60,551 nt of DNA from Bacteroidota bacterium (GTDB lineage Bacteria > Bacteroidota > Bacteroidia > Bacteroidales > F082): positions 1 to 60,551 of the forward strand of contig JACNJS010000059.1 of assembly GCA_014382445.1 (NCBI GenBank), read 5' to 3'. Positions within the stretch are counted from its first letter, which is position 1, and every line of letters starts with the position of its first letter. Both the position numbers and the translations under genes were made by a program. The notes beneath the pieces are model-generated. The model saw nothing but the letters and a program-made list of their open reading frames with translations. It did no database searches and was not told where the DNA came from. Positions 44,985-53,852 of the stretch are shown piece by piece.

Positions 44985-46946
44985 CTAATCCACAACTTTT
45001 ATCTTCTCCGATGGCTTCCCGAAAATGTGAATAACTAAATACAAACCACCAATTCCAATTGGGAATAATATCCAGGGTGATATTCCAAATGAGGCAGGTA
45101 AAGTTCCCAAAAATATCGCGACTGCACCAGTTGTTAATGCATATGGAAGCTGAGTGCGTACGTGTTCGATATGAGGGCAAGAGCTTGCAAGTGAGCTTAA
45201 TATTGTGGTATCGGAAATTGGTGAGCAATGGTCGCCCAGCACCGACCCAGTTAGCACAGCTGCTGCCAGATTATGAAAAATTGAAAGAGTGGTGTCATAA
45301 TCCAGACCTGAGTTTTCAGCAAGCAGCCAACCCGATGGCAATATTAAAGGATAAAGTATGGCCATTGTACCCCATGAACTTCCGGTGGAGAACGAAACAA
45401 GGGCTGCAATAATAAATGTTATAACAGGAAGCAGGTAGGGTGATACCGATGCATCCATTAAAAGTCCCGAAATGAAATCGGCAGTATGCATATGTTCGGT
45501 AATCAATGCAACCGACCACGCAAGCGTAAGTATCATAATAGCAGGCAACATTGTTTTAAACCCTTGAATTATACTTTCAACAGCATCTTTTAAGCTTAAC
45601 AGGCGTTGCGATAAAGTTAATGCCAATGCAGTAAACAAACTTCCCAGCGAAGCCCATAGCAGAGCAATATATGAATCAGCCTGACCAATGGTTTCTGATA
45701 GTTTTTCGAAAAAGCTTACTGAGTTATTATTCCACACTTGCTGGTTCCAACCAGTATATAGCAAGGCCGATAAAGTTCCTATAATAATAACTAATATGGG
45801 AATAACCGCATTCAGACTTCTAGGAGTCACGCCCTTTTTTGCTGATATTTCTTCTATAAGATCATACGCAATCTCAGCATCGATAGAGTTATTATTGGCT
45901 GATAATGAGCCATCATGCCTTGCACGCTTTTCGGCTTTAAGCATAGGCCCATAATCAACCTTTTTCCAGATAAGAATAACAACAAAAGCCAATGTAAAGA
46001 AAGGATAGAATGAATATGCAAGTGAGTTAAAAAACACACCATATGCCGACTCATTTATGTTCAGCGTGTTAATTCCATCCTGAATATAGCTTAACTCGGC
46101 ACCAATCCATGTTGTAACAAAGGCTACAGAAGCTACCGGAGCAGCCGTAGAATCAATTATATATGATAGTTTTTCGCGGGAAATACGTAATTTATCAGCA
46201 AGAGGCCTCATTGTATTGCCTACCACCAGAGTGTTAGCATAATCATCGAAAAATATAATCAGTCCGAGCAGCCAGGTAATAAATGATCCGGAACGCGGAC
46301 TAGTGGCATACTTTGATAGTCGGGTTACAACACCTTTCATACCGCCGTTTTTTGAAATCAGGCTAACCGTAGCCGCGATTATCATTGAAAACAGGATTAT
46401 GGCCAAGTGTCCGCTGTTGTTAAGCGATTGAATAATGTAAGTATCAAGTATCGCCAACAAACCTTTAAAAAGAGCAACTAAAAACAAAGAACCTTTATAG
46501 AAATAAATAATTGTTGTTCCTACCCAAATACCTGCAAATAATGCAGTATACACTTCGCGGATTACAAGGGCAATTAAAATTGCAATTAACGGAGGCAGAA
46601 TTGAAAACCATAAAGGGATAGGGTTAACAGGTTCAGAATGAGTGAAACTTCCGATGCTAATGGTTAATGTTTCTTTAGTGTCAAATGTATAGGGAAGGAT
46701 TATTACACCGTTTATAACTTCTGCTTCTATTTTTGTTCCTGATATTATTACATCAACTTGCTTTTTGTTAAAACTCCGGGCAATTTTTTCATCGATTATT
46801 CTAATATCAATATCTTGTTGAACATTTTTAACAATGATTTCGGGAAATGTAATCTCTATATTTTGATTTGTAAATATGTCGGTTTCATTTGAGTAACATG
46901 AGATGTTAACAAGTAAAAGCAATAATGCAACGATTATTAAACGCAT
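44985..46946 (-). CDS. NhaC-type Na+/H+ antiporter with a secreted N-terminal domain
   Basis: 653 residues. It begins with a signal peptide (LIIVALLLLLVNISC), then ~90 residues of a beta-rich domain (VDVIISGTKIEAEVINGVIILPYTF, ETLTISIGSFTHSEPVNPIP). About 12 membrane helices of the NhaC/CitMHS type follow: LGLIIFFDDYANTLVVGNTMRPLAD, SYIIDSTAAPVASVAFVTTWIGAEL, FSTGSSWGTMAILYPLILPSG and SVLGDHCSPISDTTILSS. These hold the FDDYAN and GDHCSPISDT family signatures. The extra N-terminal domain is a feature of long NhaC proteins. It may exchange Na+ or a small metabolite; divergent from wtpA across a 140-base gap. Confidence 0.88.
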   Translation of the reverse strand: MRLIIVALLLLLVNISCYSNETDIFTNQNIEITFPEIIVKNVQQDIDIRIIDEKIARSFNKKQVDVIISGTKIEAEVINGVIILPYTFDTKETLTISIGSFTHSEPVNPIPLWFSILPPLIAILIALVIREVYTALFAGIWVGTTIIYFYKGSLFLVALFKGLLAILDTYIIQSLNNSGHLAIILFSMIIAATVSLISKNGGMKGVVTRLSKYATSPRSGSFITWLLGLIIFFDDYANTLVVGNTMRPLADKLRISREKLSYIIDSTAAPVASVAFVTTWIGAELSYIQDGINTLNINESAYGVFFNSLAYSFYPFFTLAFVVILIWKKVDYGPMLKAEKRARHDGSLSANNNSIDAEIAYDLIEEISAKKGVTPRSLNAVIPILVIIIGTLSALLYTGWNQQVWNNNSVSFFEKLSETIGQADSYIALLWASLGSLFTALALTLSQRLLSLKDAVESIIQGFKTMLPAIMILTLAWSVALITEHMHTADFISGLLMDASVSPYLLPVITFIIAALVSFSTGSSWGTMAILYPLILPSGWLLAENSGLDYDTTLSIFHNLAAAVLTGSVLGDHCSPISDTTILSSLASSCPHIEHVRTQLPYALTTGAVAIFLGTLPASFGISPWILFPIGIGGLYLVIHIFGKPSEKIKVVD

Positions 46947-46980
46947 TTCGGTTTTTTAAGGGTGTGAAAGTAAGAAAAAT

Positions 46981-47007
46981 CCTTTGCCATTTTACCAATG
47001 GTAAAGG
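46981..47007. promoter_or_regulatory. inverted repeat between divergent nhaC and wtpA genes
   Basis: CCTTTGCCATT (46981-46991), a five-base gap, and AATGGTAAAGG (46997-47007). Ten of 11 positions are complementary and the eleventh is a G-T pair. Both flanking genes start here, so it is not a terminator; it could be an operator for either gene. Confidence 0.55.
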
Positions 47008-47029
47008 AAATTTTAATCGTGTAATTGTT

Positions 47030-47063
47030 TTGTAATTCAATCGATATGTATACTTTTGCATAT
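47030..47063 (+). promoter_or_regulatory. wtpA promoter with enclosing inverted repeat
   Basis: The -7 box TACTTTTG is 47050-47057 and a TTG is at 47030-47032 (17-base spacer). GATATG (47042-47047) and CATATC (47058-47063) are exact complements 10 bases apart and enclose the -7 box. That is a typical place for a metal- or oxyanion-responsive repressor. The start site near 47063 puts a 25-base leader before the GTG start at 47088. Confidence 0.5.
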
Positions 47064-47087
47064 CCATATATACTAAATGATAAAGAC

Positions 47088-48062
47088 GTGAGACAAATTA
47101 TTTTTTTATTTGCAATTGTTTTATCAGGATCGGTTTTATCAGGTTGTAATAGTAACAGTAAGGAAACACACGCAGAAAATAAGCAGCTTATTATTTTCCA
47201 TGCGGGAAGTTTATCGGTTCCTTTTAAGCAAATGAAAGGTGCTTTTGAAAAGGAAAACACAAATGTTGAGATACTACTTGAAGCGGAAGGTAGTGTTAAG
47301 TGTGCCAGAAAAATAACTGATTTAAAAAGGGATTGTGACATTATAGTTTCAGCAGATTATACTATAATAGATGAAATGTTAATCCCTGATTATGCAAGTT
47401 GGAACATAAAGTTTGCCAGTAATGAAATGGCAATTGTTTACCACAAGGCTTCCGCTTTTTCAGAAGAAATAAATGCTCAAAACTGGTATGAAATATTATT
47501 GCGTGATGATGTATTATTTGGACGATCCGATCCTAACTCCGACCCGTGTGGATACCGTACTGTGTTAACAACTCAACTGGCAGAAGATTACTATAATCAA
47601 CATGGATTAACTGAAAATGTACTGAAGAAAAATCAGGAATATATACGACCCAAAGAAGTTGATTTATTGGCCTTATTGGAGTCAAATAACGTTGATTACA
47701 TTTTTTTATATCGTTCGGTAGCAGAACAACATAAATTAAATTATGTTATACTTCCTGATTCAATTAATTTAAAAGACCCCGGATTAAGTGATTTTTATAG
47801 TAAGGCAAAAACAAATATTACGGGAAAAACTCCCGGATCTATAATTACTAAAACAGGTCAACCCATGGTTTATGGCATTACCGTACTCGATAATGCCCCA
47901 AATAAAAAACTTGCTCAAAAATTTGTTGATTTTGCTTTGTCACAAAATGGAGGTATTAAAATTATGGAAGAAAATGGGCAACCATCAACTATTCCTATGT
48001 ATTCGGAAACATATAGTGCGATCCCTGAGCAGCTTAAGCAATACGCAAAACATATTCCGTAG
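47088..48062 (+). CDS. wtpA: tungstate/molybdate ABC transporter, substrate-binding lipoprotein
   Basis: 324 residues from a GTG start. Lipoprotein signal IIFLFAIVLSGSVLSGC, then the WtpA fold: LIIFHAGSLSVPFKQMKGAFEKENTNVEILLEAEGSVKCARKITDL, DIIVSADYTIIDEML, YASWNIKFASNEMAIVYH, GRSDPNSDPCGYRTVL and EYIRPKEVDLLALLESNNVDYIFLYRSVAEQH. Conserved Ser, Asp and Glu residues that bind the oxyanion are present. The GTG start is preferred over the ATG at 47025 because the mapped promoter lies between them. First gene of wtpABC. Confidence 0.9.
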   Translation: MRQIIFLFAIVLSGSVLSGCNSNSKETHAENKQLIIFHAGSLSVPFKQMKGAFEKENTNVEILLEAEGSVKCARKITDLKRDCDIIVSADYTIIDEMLIPDYASWNIKFASNEMAIVYHKASAFSEEINAQNWYEILLRDDVLFGRSDPNSDPCGYRTVLTTQLAEDYYNQHGLTENVLKKNQEYIRPKEVDLLALLESNNVDYIFLYRSVAEQHKLNYVILPDSINLKDPGLSDFYSKAKTNITGKTPGSIITKTGQPMVYGITVLDNAPNKKLAQKFVDFALSQNGGIKIMEENGQPSTIPMYSETYSAIPEQLKQYAKHIP

Positions 48063-48078
48063 TAAATAAACATAAAAG

Positions 48079-48873
48079 ATGTACAAAAACAAACTAAGAA
48101 CTTTTGATATTGTTATATTAGTACTTGGCGGTCTGGTACTACTATTTATTATTAGTCCGTTGCTTAGTATGTTTTTGGCAACAACTCCACTTCAATTATT
48201 CGAAACATCAAAAGATCCAGAAGTACAGGACAGTATTTGGCTAACATTAAAAGTTTCTTTTTTAGCCACTTTGTTTTTTGCAATAGGAGCTATTCCGTTA
48301 TCATACTTTTTGGCCCGGATAGATTTCAGGTTTAAGAACATTGTTAATGGTATTATTGATTTGCCAATTGTAATACCGCATTCGGCAGCCGGCATTGCAA
48401 TACTTGGTTTTATATCCCGCGATTCGGTATTAGGAAAATTGGCTTCATCGGTAGGTCTTAATTTTGTTGGCCATCCTATAGGTATTGCTTTAGCTATGGC
48501 ATTTGTAAGTATCCCATTTTTAATTAATGCTGCCCGTGATGGATTTGAGAATGTTCCGGTACGCTTTGAAAAAACAGCGTTAAATCTTGGGGTTTCTCCA
48601 ATGAAGGTATTTTTTACAATTTCGTTACCATTGGCATGGAAAAATATTCTGTCGGGATTAATCATGATGTTTGCACGTGGTTTAAGTGAGTTTGGAGCGG
48701 TAATAATTGTGGCTTATCACCCCATGGTAACACCTGTGCTTATTTATGAACGGTTTGGAGCATTTGGGCTGAAATATGCACGACCTGTTTCTGTAGTATT
48801 TATAATTGTTTGTCTGGTGTTCTTCATATTCTTAAGAACACTTGCAAAAGAAAAAAAATCAGGTAATGCTTAA
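48079..48873 (+). CDS. wtpB: tungstate/molybdate ABC transporter, permease
   Basis: 264 residues with about six membrane helices. The EAA loop region (VRFEKTALNLGVSPMKVFFTISLPLAWKNILSGLIMMFARGLSEFGAVII) meets the ATPase. IDLPIVIPHSAAGIAILGFI matches WtpB/ModB-type permeases. It starts 16 bases after wtpA and ends eight bases inside wtpC, so translation is coupled. Confidence 0.93.
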   Translation: MYKNKLRTFDIVILVLGGLVLLFIISPLLSMFLATTPLQLFETSKDPEVQDSIWLTLKVSFLATLFFAIGAIPLSYFLARIDFRFKNIVNGIIDLPIVIPHSAAGIAILGFISRDSVLGKLASSVGLNFVGHPIGIALAMAFVSIPFLINAARDGFENVPVRFEKTALNLGVSPMKVFFTISLPLAWKNILSGLIMMFARGLSEFGAVIIVAYHPMVTPVLIYERFGAFGLKYARPVSVVFIIVCLVFFIFLRTLAKEKKSGNA

Positions 48874-49906
48874 GTTAGTTGATATATCAATAAAATTAGG
48901 TGATTTTCAACTTAAAGATGTTAATCTTGAACTTAACAAAGGAGATTACTATGTTCTTTTAGGAAAATCGGGTGTTGGTAAAACTGTACTGCTTGAAATT
49001 ATTGCTGGGATGATAAAACAGGACTCAGGCACTGTTTATTTAAATGATGAGGATATAACCAATAAAAAAATACATAACAGAAAAGTAGGCATCGTTTTTC
49101 AGGATCATTCAATCTTTCCGCATTTAACTGTAAAACAAAATATTGCATATTCATTTAAAGCTAAAAACATTGCTAAAAGTGAACAAGAACGGTTAGTAAA
49201 TCAATACGCCGAATTAACCAAAGTAACACACCTATTGGATCGAAATACACAGAAATTATCGGGTGGGGAATTACAACGTGTTGCATTGGCACGTATGCTG
49301 GTTTCAAAACCCGATTGTTTACTGCTCGATGAACCCTTAGCTTCACTTGATGTACAGCTACAAGGTGGTTTGAGAGTTTTATTACGACAAATTAATCAAA
49401 GTGGAGTTACTATATTACACGTAACGCATAATTATGAAGAAGCAATTGCTTTGTCGAATAAAGTTGCTGTAATGCATGAAGGCGCGATAATTCAAAAAGG
49501 AACTACTAAAGATGTGTTTCAAAAACCTTTTAACGAGTTTGTTGCCAATTTCACCGGAATAAAGAATTTTTTTACCGCAGTATTTTCCCCAATTAATACT
49601 GCACGGATTAATGGGAAATTTGAAATTAATGTTTCTAATAATGAGCAAATTAAAAGAGGCAAAATCATTATCAGGGGAGAAGAAATTATACTATCAAATA
49701 GCAAGATTGAATCAAGTGCAACAAACAATTTCAAAGGCGTTATAAAGCAGATTATCCCTTATATGATGAATTATGAAGTTATTATTGATATCGGAATCGA
49801 GTTATCTGTTGTTATTTCACAAAGCTCATTACAGAGATTTAACTTTCAGGTAGGCACTGAAGCCTGGGTTTCATTTAAGGCTACTGCGATAAAGGTTCTT
49901 GCGTAG
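48866..49906 (+). CDS. wtpC: tungstate/molybdate ABC transporter, ATP-binding protein
   Basis: 346 residues. Walker A LLGKSGVGKTVLLEII, Q-loop VFQDHSIFPHLTV, signature LSGGELQRVALARML, Walker B CLLLDEPLASLD and switch His HVTHNYEEA. The C-terminal third (KGVIKQIIPYMMNYEVIIDIGIELSVVISQSS, then WVSFKATAIKVL) is a TOBE/MOP-like domain that in ModC-type proteins binds the oxyanion and regulates transport. ATG at 48866 starts eight bases before the permease stop. Confidence 0.93.
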   Translation: MLKLVDISIKLGDFQLKDVNLELNKGDYYVLLGKSGVGKTVLLEIIAGMIKQDSGTVYLNDEDITNKKIHNRKVGIVFQDHSIFPHLTVKQNIAYSFKAKNIAKSEQERLVNQYAELTKVTHLLDRNTQKLSGGELQRVALARMLVSKPDCLLLDEPLASLDVQLQGGLRVLLRQINQSGVTILHVTHNYEEAIALSNKVAVMHEGAIIQKGTTKDVFQKPFNEFVANFTGIKNFFTAVFSPINTARINGKFEINVSNNEQIKRGKIIIRGEEIILSNSKIESSATNNFKGVIKQIIPYMMNYEVIIDIGIELSVVISQSSLQRFNFQVGTEAWVSFKATAIKVLA

Positions 49907-49967
49907 TAGATTGAATTTTAGATATCGGATTACTGCGTACCCCAACATGTGCTAGCTTACCACCCCA

Positions 49968-50022
49968 CTCGCGCTTGTTTGCGACGCGTAATATCTTTGC
50001 GTAACGCTACCACCACCACATA
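49968..50022. repeat. dispersed intergenic repeat, copy B
   Basis: CTCGCGCTTGTTTGCGACGC.. to AACGCTACCACCACC. Matches copy A (44921-44980) apart from two short gaps and scattered changes. As with copy A, it follows a gene's 3' end (wtpC). Confidence 0.65.
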
Positions 50023-50162
50023 ACTTCACCATATACAACCGTAGAATTCTATCTTCTTTACTGTAATATTTTTCAACGGATTTGCTATGCGCCGTTGCCG
50101 CTTTTTTGTTGATTTTTGAGTTTGTGCTGACACTTCAAAATTAAGAATTAATTTTCTACGAA

Positions 50163-50182
50163 GCCATTGCCGCGGCTATGGC
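50163..50182. repeat. 20-bp imperfect palindrome next to the toxin cassette
   Basis: GCCATTGCCG / CGGCTATGGC pairs at nine of ten positions around a CCGCGG centre. It lies 12 bases outside the left arm of the cassette inverted repeat. Confidence 0.6.
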
Positions 50183-50194
50183 GTATGAGCTGTT

Positions 50195-50210
50195 GTTAGC
50201 AAAATGTGCC
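50195..50210. repeat. left inverted repeat of the toxin-antitoxin cassette
   Basis: GTTAGCAAAATGTGCC. The complement of this sequence, with one base missing and the run of T shifted, is found at 50910-50924. The toxin stop codon abuts it. Confidence 0.65.
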
Positions 50211-50612
50211 TTATTTTCTTTTGACCCAATTTTCAATCTTGATTCCATGAATTCTGTTGAATTCTTTAAGATTTTCTGTCACCATTACTAAGTTATTCTC
50301 AATTGCGGTACAGCCAATTAAGAGGTCAAAGTCGCTTATCATTTTTCCTTTCTTTCTTAATCTAGCTTTCTGTTGTCCATACTGTAATATAGAATTGAAA
50401 ATTGGTAGAATCGTCGTTTGTGCAACTAATTTTTCAATTAAGTCATGATTCTTTTTTGGGTTTGCACTATTTTCTGCGCCAAAGATTAATTCCGCAAGTG
50501 TTATTTCTGATATAGCACAGTTCTCTATTCCTATTTCGGTTAGTTTGTCTATTAGGTCAAATTTTCCTTTAAAAAAATGGATGCAAATATTCGTGTCAAG
50601 TAAGTATTTCAT
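50211..50612 (-). CDS. VapC-type PIN-domain ribonuclease toxin
   Basis: 133 residues, the usual VapC length. PIN active-site residues are Asp6 (LLDTNICIHFFKG), Glu41 (ISEITLAELIFGAE), Asp96 (MISDFDLLIGCTAIENN) and the VTEN segment at 111-114. VapC toxins cut tRNA or rRNA and are held inactive by the antitoxin. The start overlaps the antitoxin stop by one base, as expected for a coupled pair. Confidence 0.9.
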   Translation of the reverse strand: MKYLLDTNICIHFFKGKFDLIDKLTEIGIENCAISEITLAELIFGAENSANPKKNHDLIEKLVAQTTILPIFNSILQYGQQKARLRKKGKMISDFDLLIGCTAIENNLVMVTENLKEFNRIHGIKIENWVKRK

Positions 50613-50854
50613 TATAACTCAGCATTATTTTGTTTTTCAATTCTCGAATTCCTAATTTCACTAATTATTTCATCCGAGTCTCGATCATCAGTCCATGCTC
50701 CGTATAACAAATTCAAGTCGATATTTTCTTTCTTTTCTGTTTCAATTGATTCAGTAAGTCTTATTATTAGTCGTTTTTTTGAGTTATTGTCTAAGTTTAT
50801 AAGAAAACCAAAATATTTATCTAGTATCTTACTGCTGATTGTTAAGTGTCCCAT
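50612..50854 (-). CDS. antitoxin partner of the VapC-type toxin
   Basis: 80 residues, charged. The N-terminal half (ISSKILDKYFGFLINLDNNSKKRLIIRLTESIE) is helical, and the C-terminal half is acidic (NLLYGAWTDDRDSDEIISEIRNSRI), as expected for a segment that wraps the toxin. I do not assign a named antitoxin family; position and size identify it. It may also bind its own promoter. Confidence 0.78.
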   Translation of the reverse strand: MGHLTISSKILDKYFGFLINLDNNSKKRLIIRLTESIETEKKENIDLNLLYGAWTDDRDSDEIISEIRNSRIEKQNNAEL

Positions 50855-50909
50855 TGCTCTCTATTTTTTTGCAAGTTACATATTTTTTATGATTTCTAAT
50901 CTTGGTCTT

Positions 50910-50924
50910 GGCATTTTTGCTAAC
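50910..50924. repeat. right inverted repeat of the toxin-antitoxin cassette
   Basis: GGCATTTTTGCTAAC, inverted match of 50195-50210. The two arms enclose exactly the toxin-antitoxin genes and about 55 bases of their upstream region. Confidence 0.65.
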
Positions 50925-51067
50925 TAACCAATAAAGTGCATTGTTTGAAAGGTATATTTGCAAATTTCGTAATTAATCAGTTTCGGTAAAGCAAATAGCT
51001 TTTAATTAAATGTAAACTAAAACAACGTTTATTTTTCCCCCTTAGTGACCTTTTCAAGTGTTTTATT

Positions 51068-51841
51068 CTATTTTGACAGGTTCTCAACAACCTGTGTTAG
51101 TTCAACAAATTGAACCGGTGATAACTGCTCAGCTCGCAGTGAGAAAAATTTGTGGTCAGACTGTTGTATATTAGGAAGAAGAGGTTTTAATGCATTCCGT
51201 AGTGTTTTTCGCCTGTGGTTAAATGCAGTTTTTACAGTAGTAAAAAACAATTTCTCATCACAATCAAGTTTTTCATTTAAATTTCTTTTTAGTCGTATTA
51301 CAGCCGACTTTACTTTTGGAGGAGGGAAAAAAACATTTTCATTTACCGTAAAACAATATTCAATGTCGTACCAGCTTTGTAGCAATACGCTCATTATTCC
51401 GTAGGTTCTATTACCATGTGGAGCCGCAATGCGTTCGGCGACTTCCTTTTGTATCATGCCAACAACCAACGGTATACTATTCCTGTTTTCAAGAACCTTA
51501 AAAAATATCTGACTTGAAATATTAAAAGGAAAGTTACCAATTACTGCGAATGGTGTAGTAAAAATACTGTCAATATTTATTCTTAAAAAATCAGCGTTAA
51601 TAATACTTAGCCTGTCATCAGTAAAATTATTATTAAGATGTTCTATCGATTCAGCATCAATTTCAATGAGCTTTAGTTCTTTAATATACTCCTTATTTAA
51701 TAGGGGAGTAGTAAGCACTCCCATTCCGGGGCCAATTTCACAAACATTACTGAAGTTAGAATCCAGACAGTCAACAATTTTTTGAGCAATATTGTTGTCG
51801 GTTAAAAAATGTTGCCCCAGATGTTTTTTTGGCCTTACCAT
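51068..51841 (-). CDS. rsmA: 16S rRNA dimethyladenosine transferase
   Basis: 257 residues. Dimethylates two adjacent adenines near the 3' end of 16S rRNA using SAM. Motifs: KKHLGQHFLTDNNIAQKIV at the start, VCEIGPGMGVLTTPLL (SAM motif I), LIEIDAESIEHL, and the catalytic NFPF variant in IGNFPFNISSQIFFK. FFPPPKVKSAVIRLKR and FNHRRKTLRNAL complete the C-terminal part. Full length. First of a run of minus-strand housekeeping genes. Confidence 0.96.
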   Translation of the reverse strand: MVRPKKHLGQHFLTDNNIAQKIVDCLDSNFSNVCEIGPGMGVLTTPLLNKEYIKELKLIEIDAESIEHLNNNFTDDRLSIINADFLRINIDSIFTTPFAVIGNFPFNISSQIFFKVLENRNSIPLVVGMIQKEVAERIAAPHGNRTYGIMSVLLQSWYDIEYCFTVNENVFFPPPKVKSAVIRLKRNLNEKLDCDEKLFFTTVKTAFNHRRKTLRNALKPLLPNIQQSDHKFFSLRAEQLSPVQFVELTQVVENLSK

Positions 51842-51908
51842 ATTGTTTGTTGATGGGTAGTTGTTGATGGTTATTAGTCAATGCCTTAATAAGGTTGACC
51901 GTTTTCAC

Positions 51909-53825
51909 TTACATGTTTTCATCTTGTACCTCTTCTCTTTCTCCTTCAACTTCATCTTTGCTCAATAACCTATATATTTTCCGGGCTTTTCCCGAATAAA
52001 TACTCTCAGGGTAATCAGACATAAGAATCATATAAAGTTTCAAAGCCTCATCTTTATTATTTAATCGGGTTCGCAGAAGCTCTGCGCGCTCAAATAATGC
52101 GTTATCGGCTTTTATACTTTCAGGATAGCTCATAATAAGCTTGTTGAAAACGGAATCAGCTTGATGGAAATCATTCCTCTTGCTATATAAACGAGCTTTG
52201 TTGTAAAGCACATATTCCATACTATAGATACTGGCTGGGTCTTTTTCAATTTTATTTAAAAGCATCATAGCCGAATCATACTTGCCCTGGTAAGTGTATA
52301 AATCGGCTCCTGCAAATTTGCGAAGGTCAAAGCCAATTGTATCCTCTTCACGCATATTATTGATAAAAAGGGAAAGCTCGATAGCATCATTGGCAATGAG
52401 TTTCGATGTTGCAGATTTTAATATATCCAGCTTTGTGCCAGCCCAGTCAAATTCACCAACATAGTAAAAAACTTTAGCGTTTTTAAGTTTTGCTTCATGT
52501 CCCACAGGTTCGTTTTTCATATCCGATTCAACCTGCGAATATAGTAATGTGGCATCCCAAATTCGGCCCGTAGCAACAAGTATATCAGCAAGTTTTAGTT
52601 TAAGTTCAGCCTCATTCTTTTTATCCAGACGATGATTACTGAGGGCCTTTTCAATCATCTCTACAGCATCATCATATTTCGATAATTTAAAAGCTGTGAT
52701 ATCAGCAAGGTTAGTAACAATATCTGAAGTACGATTGTTAAGCCCCAGCACATTAATTGCCATTATGCCTGTTTTTTCAAGCTCTTCGTAATCATTAATA
52801 TTTGAATATGGATTTTCTTCCGCCTGTTTTACAACAGATAAAAAATACCCCTTATAGCTGTCCTCGTAATACGGCGTACTGTTCTTTTTGTTTTTAACGT
52901 AGTTATAAGCCTTTGTGCTGATATCGAAATTGTAATTTGAAAAGGCAATATTGGCAAGCTCAAGCATGTCTAAGTCGCGATCGCCAAACCTGCGATCGAT
53001 AGCAGTTGCCTGACGGTAAGCCATCTCGAAATCTTTTGTTTGCAACGAATACCACAACAACATTTCAGATAGTTGAACATTGTCGGTATTTTCTTGTGCC
53101 CCTTGCAATAATTTCATTTTAAGCATTTCCGACAAATTGCTGTTAACATCCATTCGCATAACATTTTGCAACTTGCTCTTTATTCGTTGAATATCACCCG
53201 GGTTTTGCTTTAGATAGGTGATGTAACCATCAAACATACTATCGTAATCACCACTGTATAAATATGCATCAGCAATTTCAAAATTGTAGGAATAATTATT
53301 ATCGGCCATCATACTGGCTTTCTGAAAAACCTTAATAGCCATGTTGTGATATCCTTTTGATTGCAAACCTGATGTTATCTGCATAATTTGGTTTCGTTGC
53401 GCAGGCAGGTCTTCCAAAATTTTGTTAAGAATTTTGTCAGACTTTTTTTTATTTCCTGATAAATCTGCAACATATGCTTCATCAATTAAATAGCGGTAAT
53501 TATTCTGGCTTAATTTCTTTTGTTGTTTAACTAATCGCTCCGCCTGCTTATAATCTTTAAGAGCCATCAAACAATTAAAATAGTAATTGTAATAATAATT
53601 ACCAGGCTTGATGTTGTAAAGTTGCTCGAATAACTCTGCCGCTTTCCCGTATTCTTTCTCACGGTAAAAATTTATAGCCAGCTTTTCCATAGGATCTTGC
53701 TGGTAAGGTTGCTGTTGAGATAGAATTGGGTTTGCCTGACGGATATCCTGGGCACTTGCAATAGACATAGGTATTATTCCCGATATGGCGACAAGAAATA
53801 GAAGATATTTGGCGATTATTCTCAA
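51909..53825 (-). CDS. secreted TPR-repeat protein
   Basis: 638 residues. Signal peptide KYLLFLVAISGIIPMSIASAQ. Then at least eight TPR-like helical pairs, e.g. FYREKEYGKAAELFEQLYNIKPGNYYYNYYFNCLMALKDYKQAERL, FQKASMMADNNYSYNFEIADAYLYSGDYDSMFDGYITYLKQNP, and near the C-terminus YSKRNDFHQADSVFNKLIMSYPES and ALKLYMILMSDYPESIYSGKA. The last part resembles BamD/YbgF-type repeats. Probably a periplasmic scaffold. Partner unknown. 27 bases downstream of serS on the same strand. Confidence 0.85.
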   Translation of the reverse strand: MRIIAKYLLFLVAISGIIPMSIASAQDIRQANPILSQQQPYQQDPMEKLAINFYREKEYGKAAELFEQLYNIKPGNYYYNYYFNCLMALKDYKQAERLVKQQKKLSQNNYRYLIDEAYVADLSGNKKKSDKILNKILEDLPAQRNQIMQITSGLQSKGYHNMAIKVFQKASMMADNNYSYNFEIADAYLYSGDYDSMFDGYITYLKQNPGDIQRIKSKLQNVMRMDVNSNLSEMLKMKLLQGAQENTDNVQLSEMLLWYSLQTKDFEMAYRQATAIDRRFGDRDLDMLELANIAFSNYNFDISTKAYNYVKNKKNSTPYYEDSYKGYFLSVVKQAEENPYSNINDYEELEKTGIMAINVLGLNNRTSDIVTNLADITAFKLSKYDDAVEMIEKALSNHRLDKKNEAELKLKLADILVATGRIWDATLLYSQVESDMKNEPVGHEAKLKNAKVFYYVGEFDWAGTKLDILKSATSKLIANDAIELSLFINNMREEDTIGFDLRKFAGADLYTYQGKYDSAMMLLNKIEKDPASIYSMEYVLYNKARLYSKRNDFHQADSVFNKLIMSYPESIKADNALFERAELLRTRLNNKDEALKLYMILMSDYPESIYSGKARKIYRLLSKDEVEGEREEVQDENM

Positions 53826-53852
53826 TTATTGTTATTTATAAAGTCTTCATAA

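Larger units (their letters stand above)
49907..50210. other. 304-base non-coding region upstream of the toxin cassette
   Basis: Holds repeat copy B (49968-50022), a short AT-rich part, a near-perfect 20-bp palindrome at 50163-50182 and the left inverted repeat of the toxin cassette at 50195-50210. No gene or promoter reading rightward was recognised. Confidence 0.6.

Noticed and set aside
46937-47341. Minus-strand frame across the nhaC-wtpA gap and the start of wtpA
   Set aside because: Ser/Leu-rich shadow of wtpA; it overlaps the promoter of a well-supported gene.
49907-50210. CRISPR array or small RNA cluster
   Set aside because: Repeats are palindromic and not regularly spaced; no spacer pattern.
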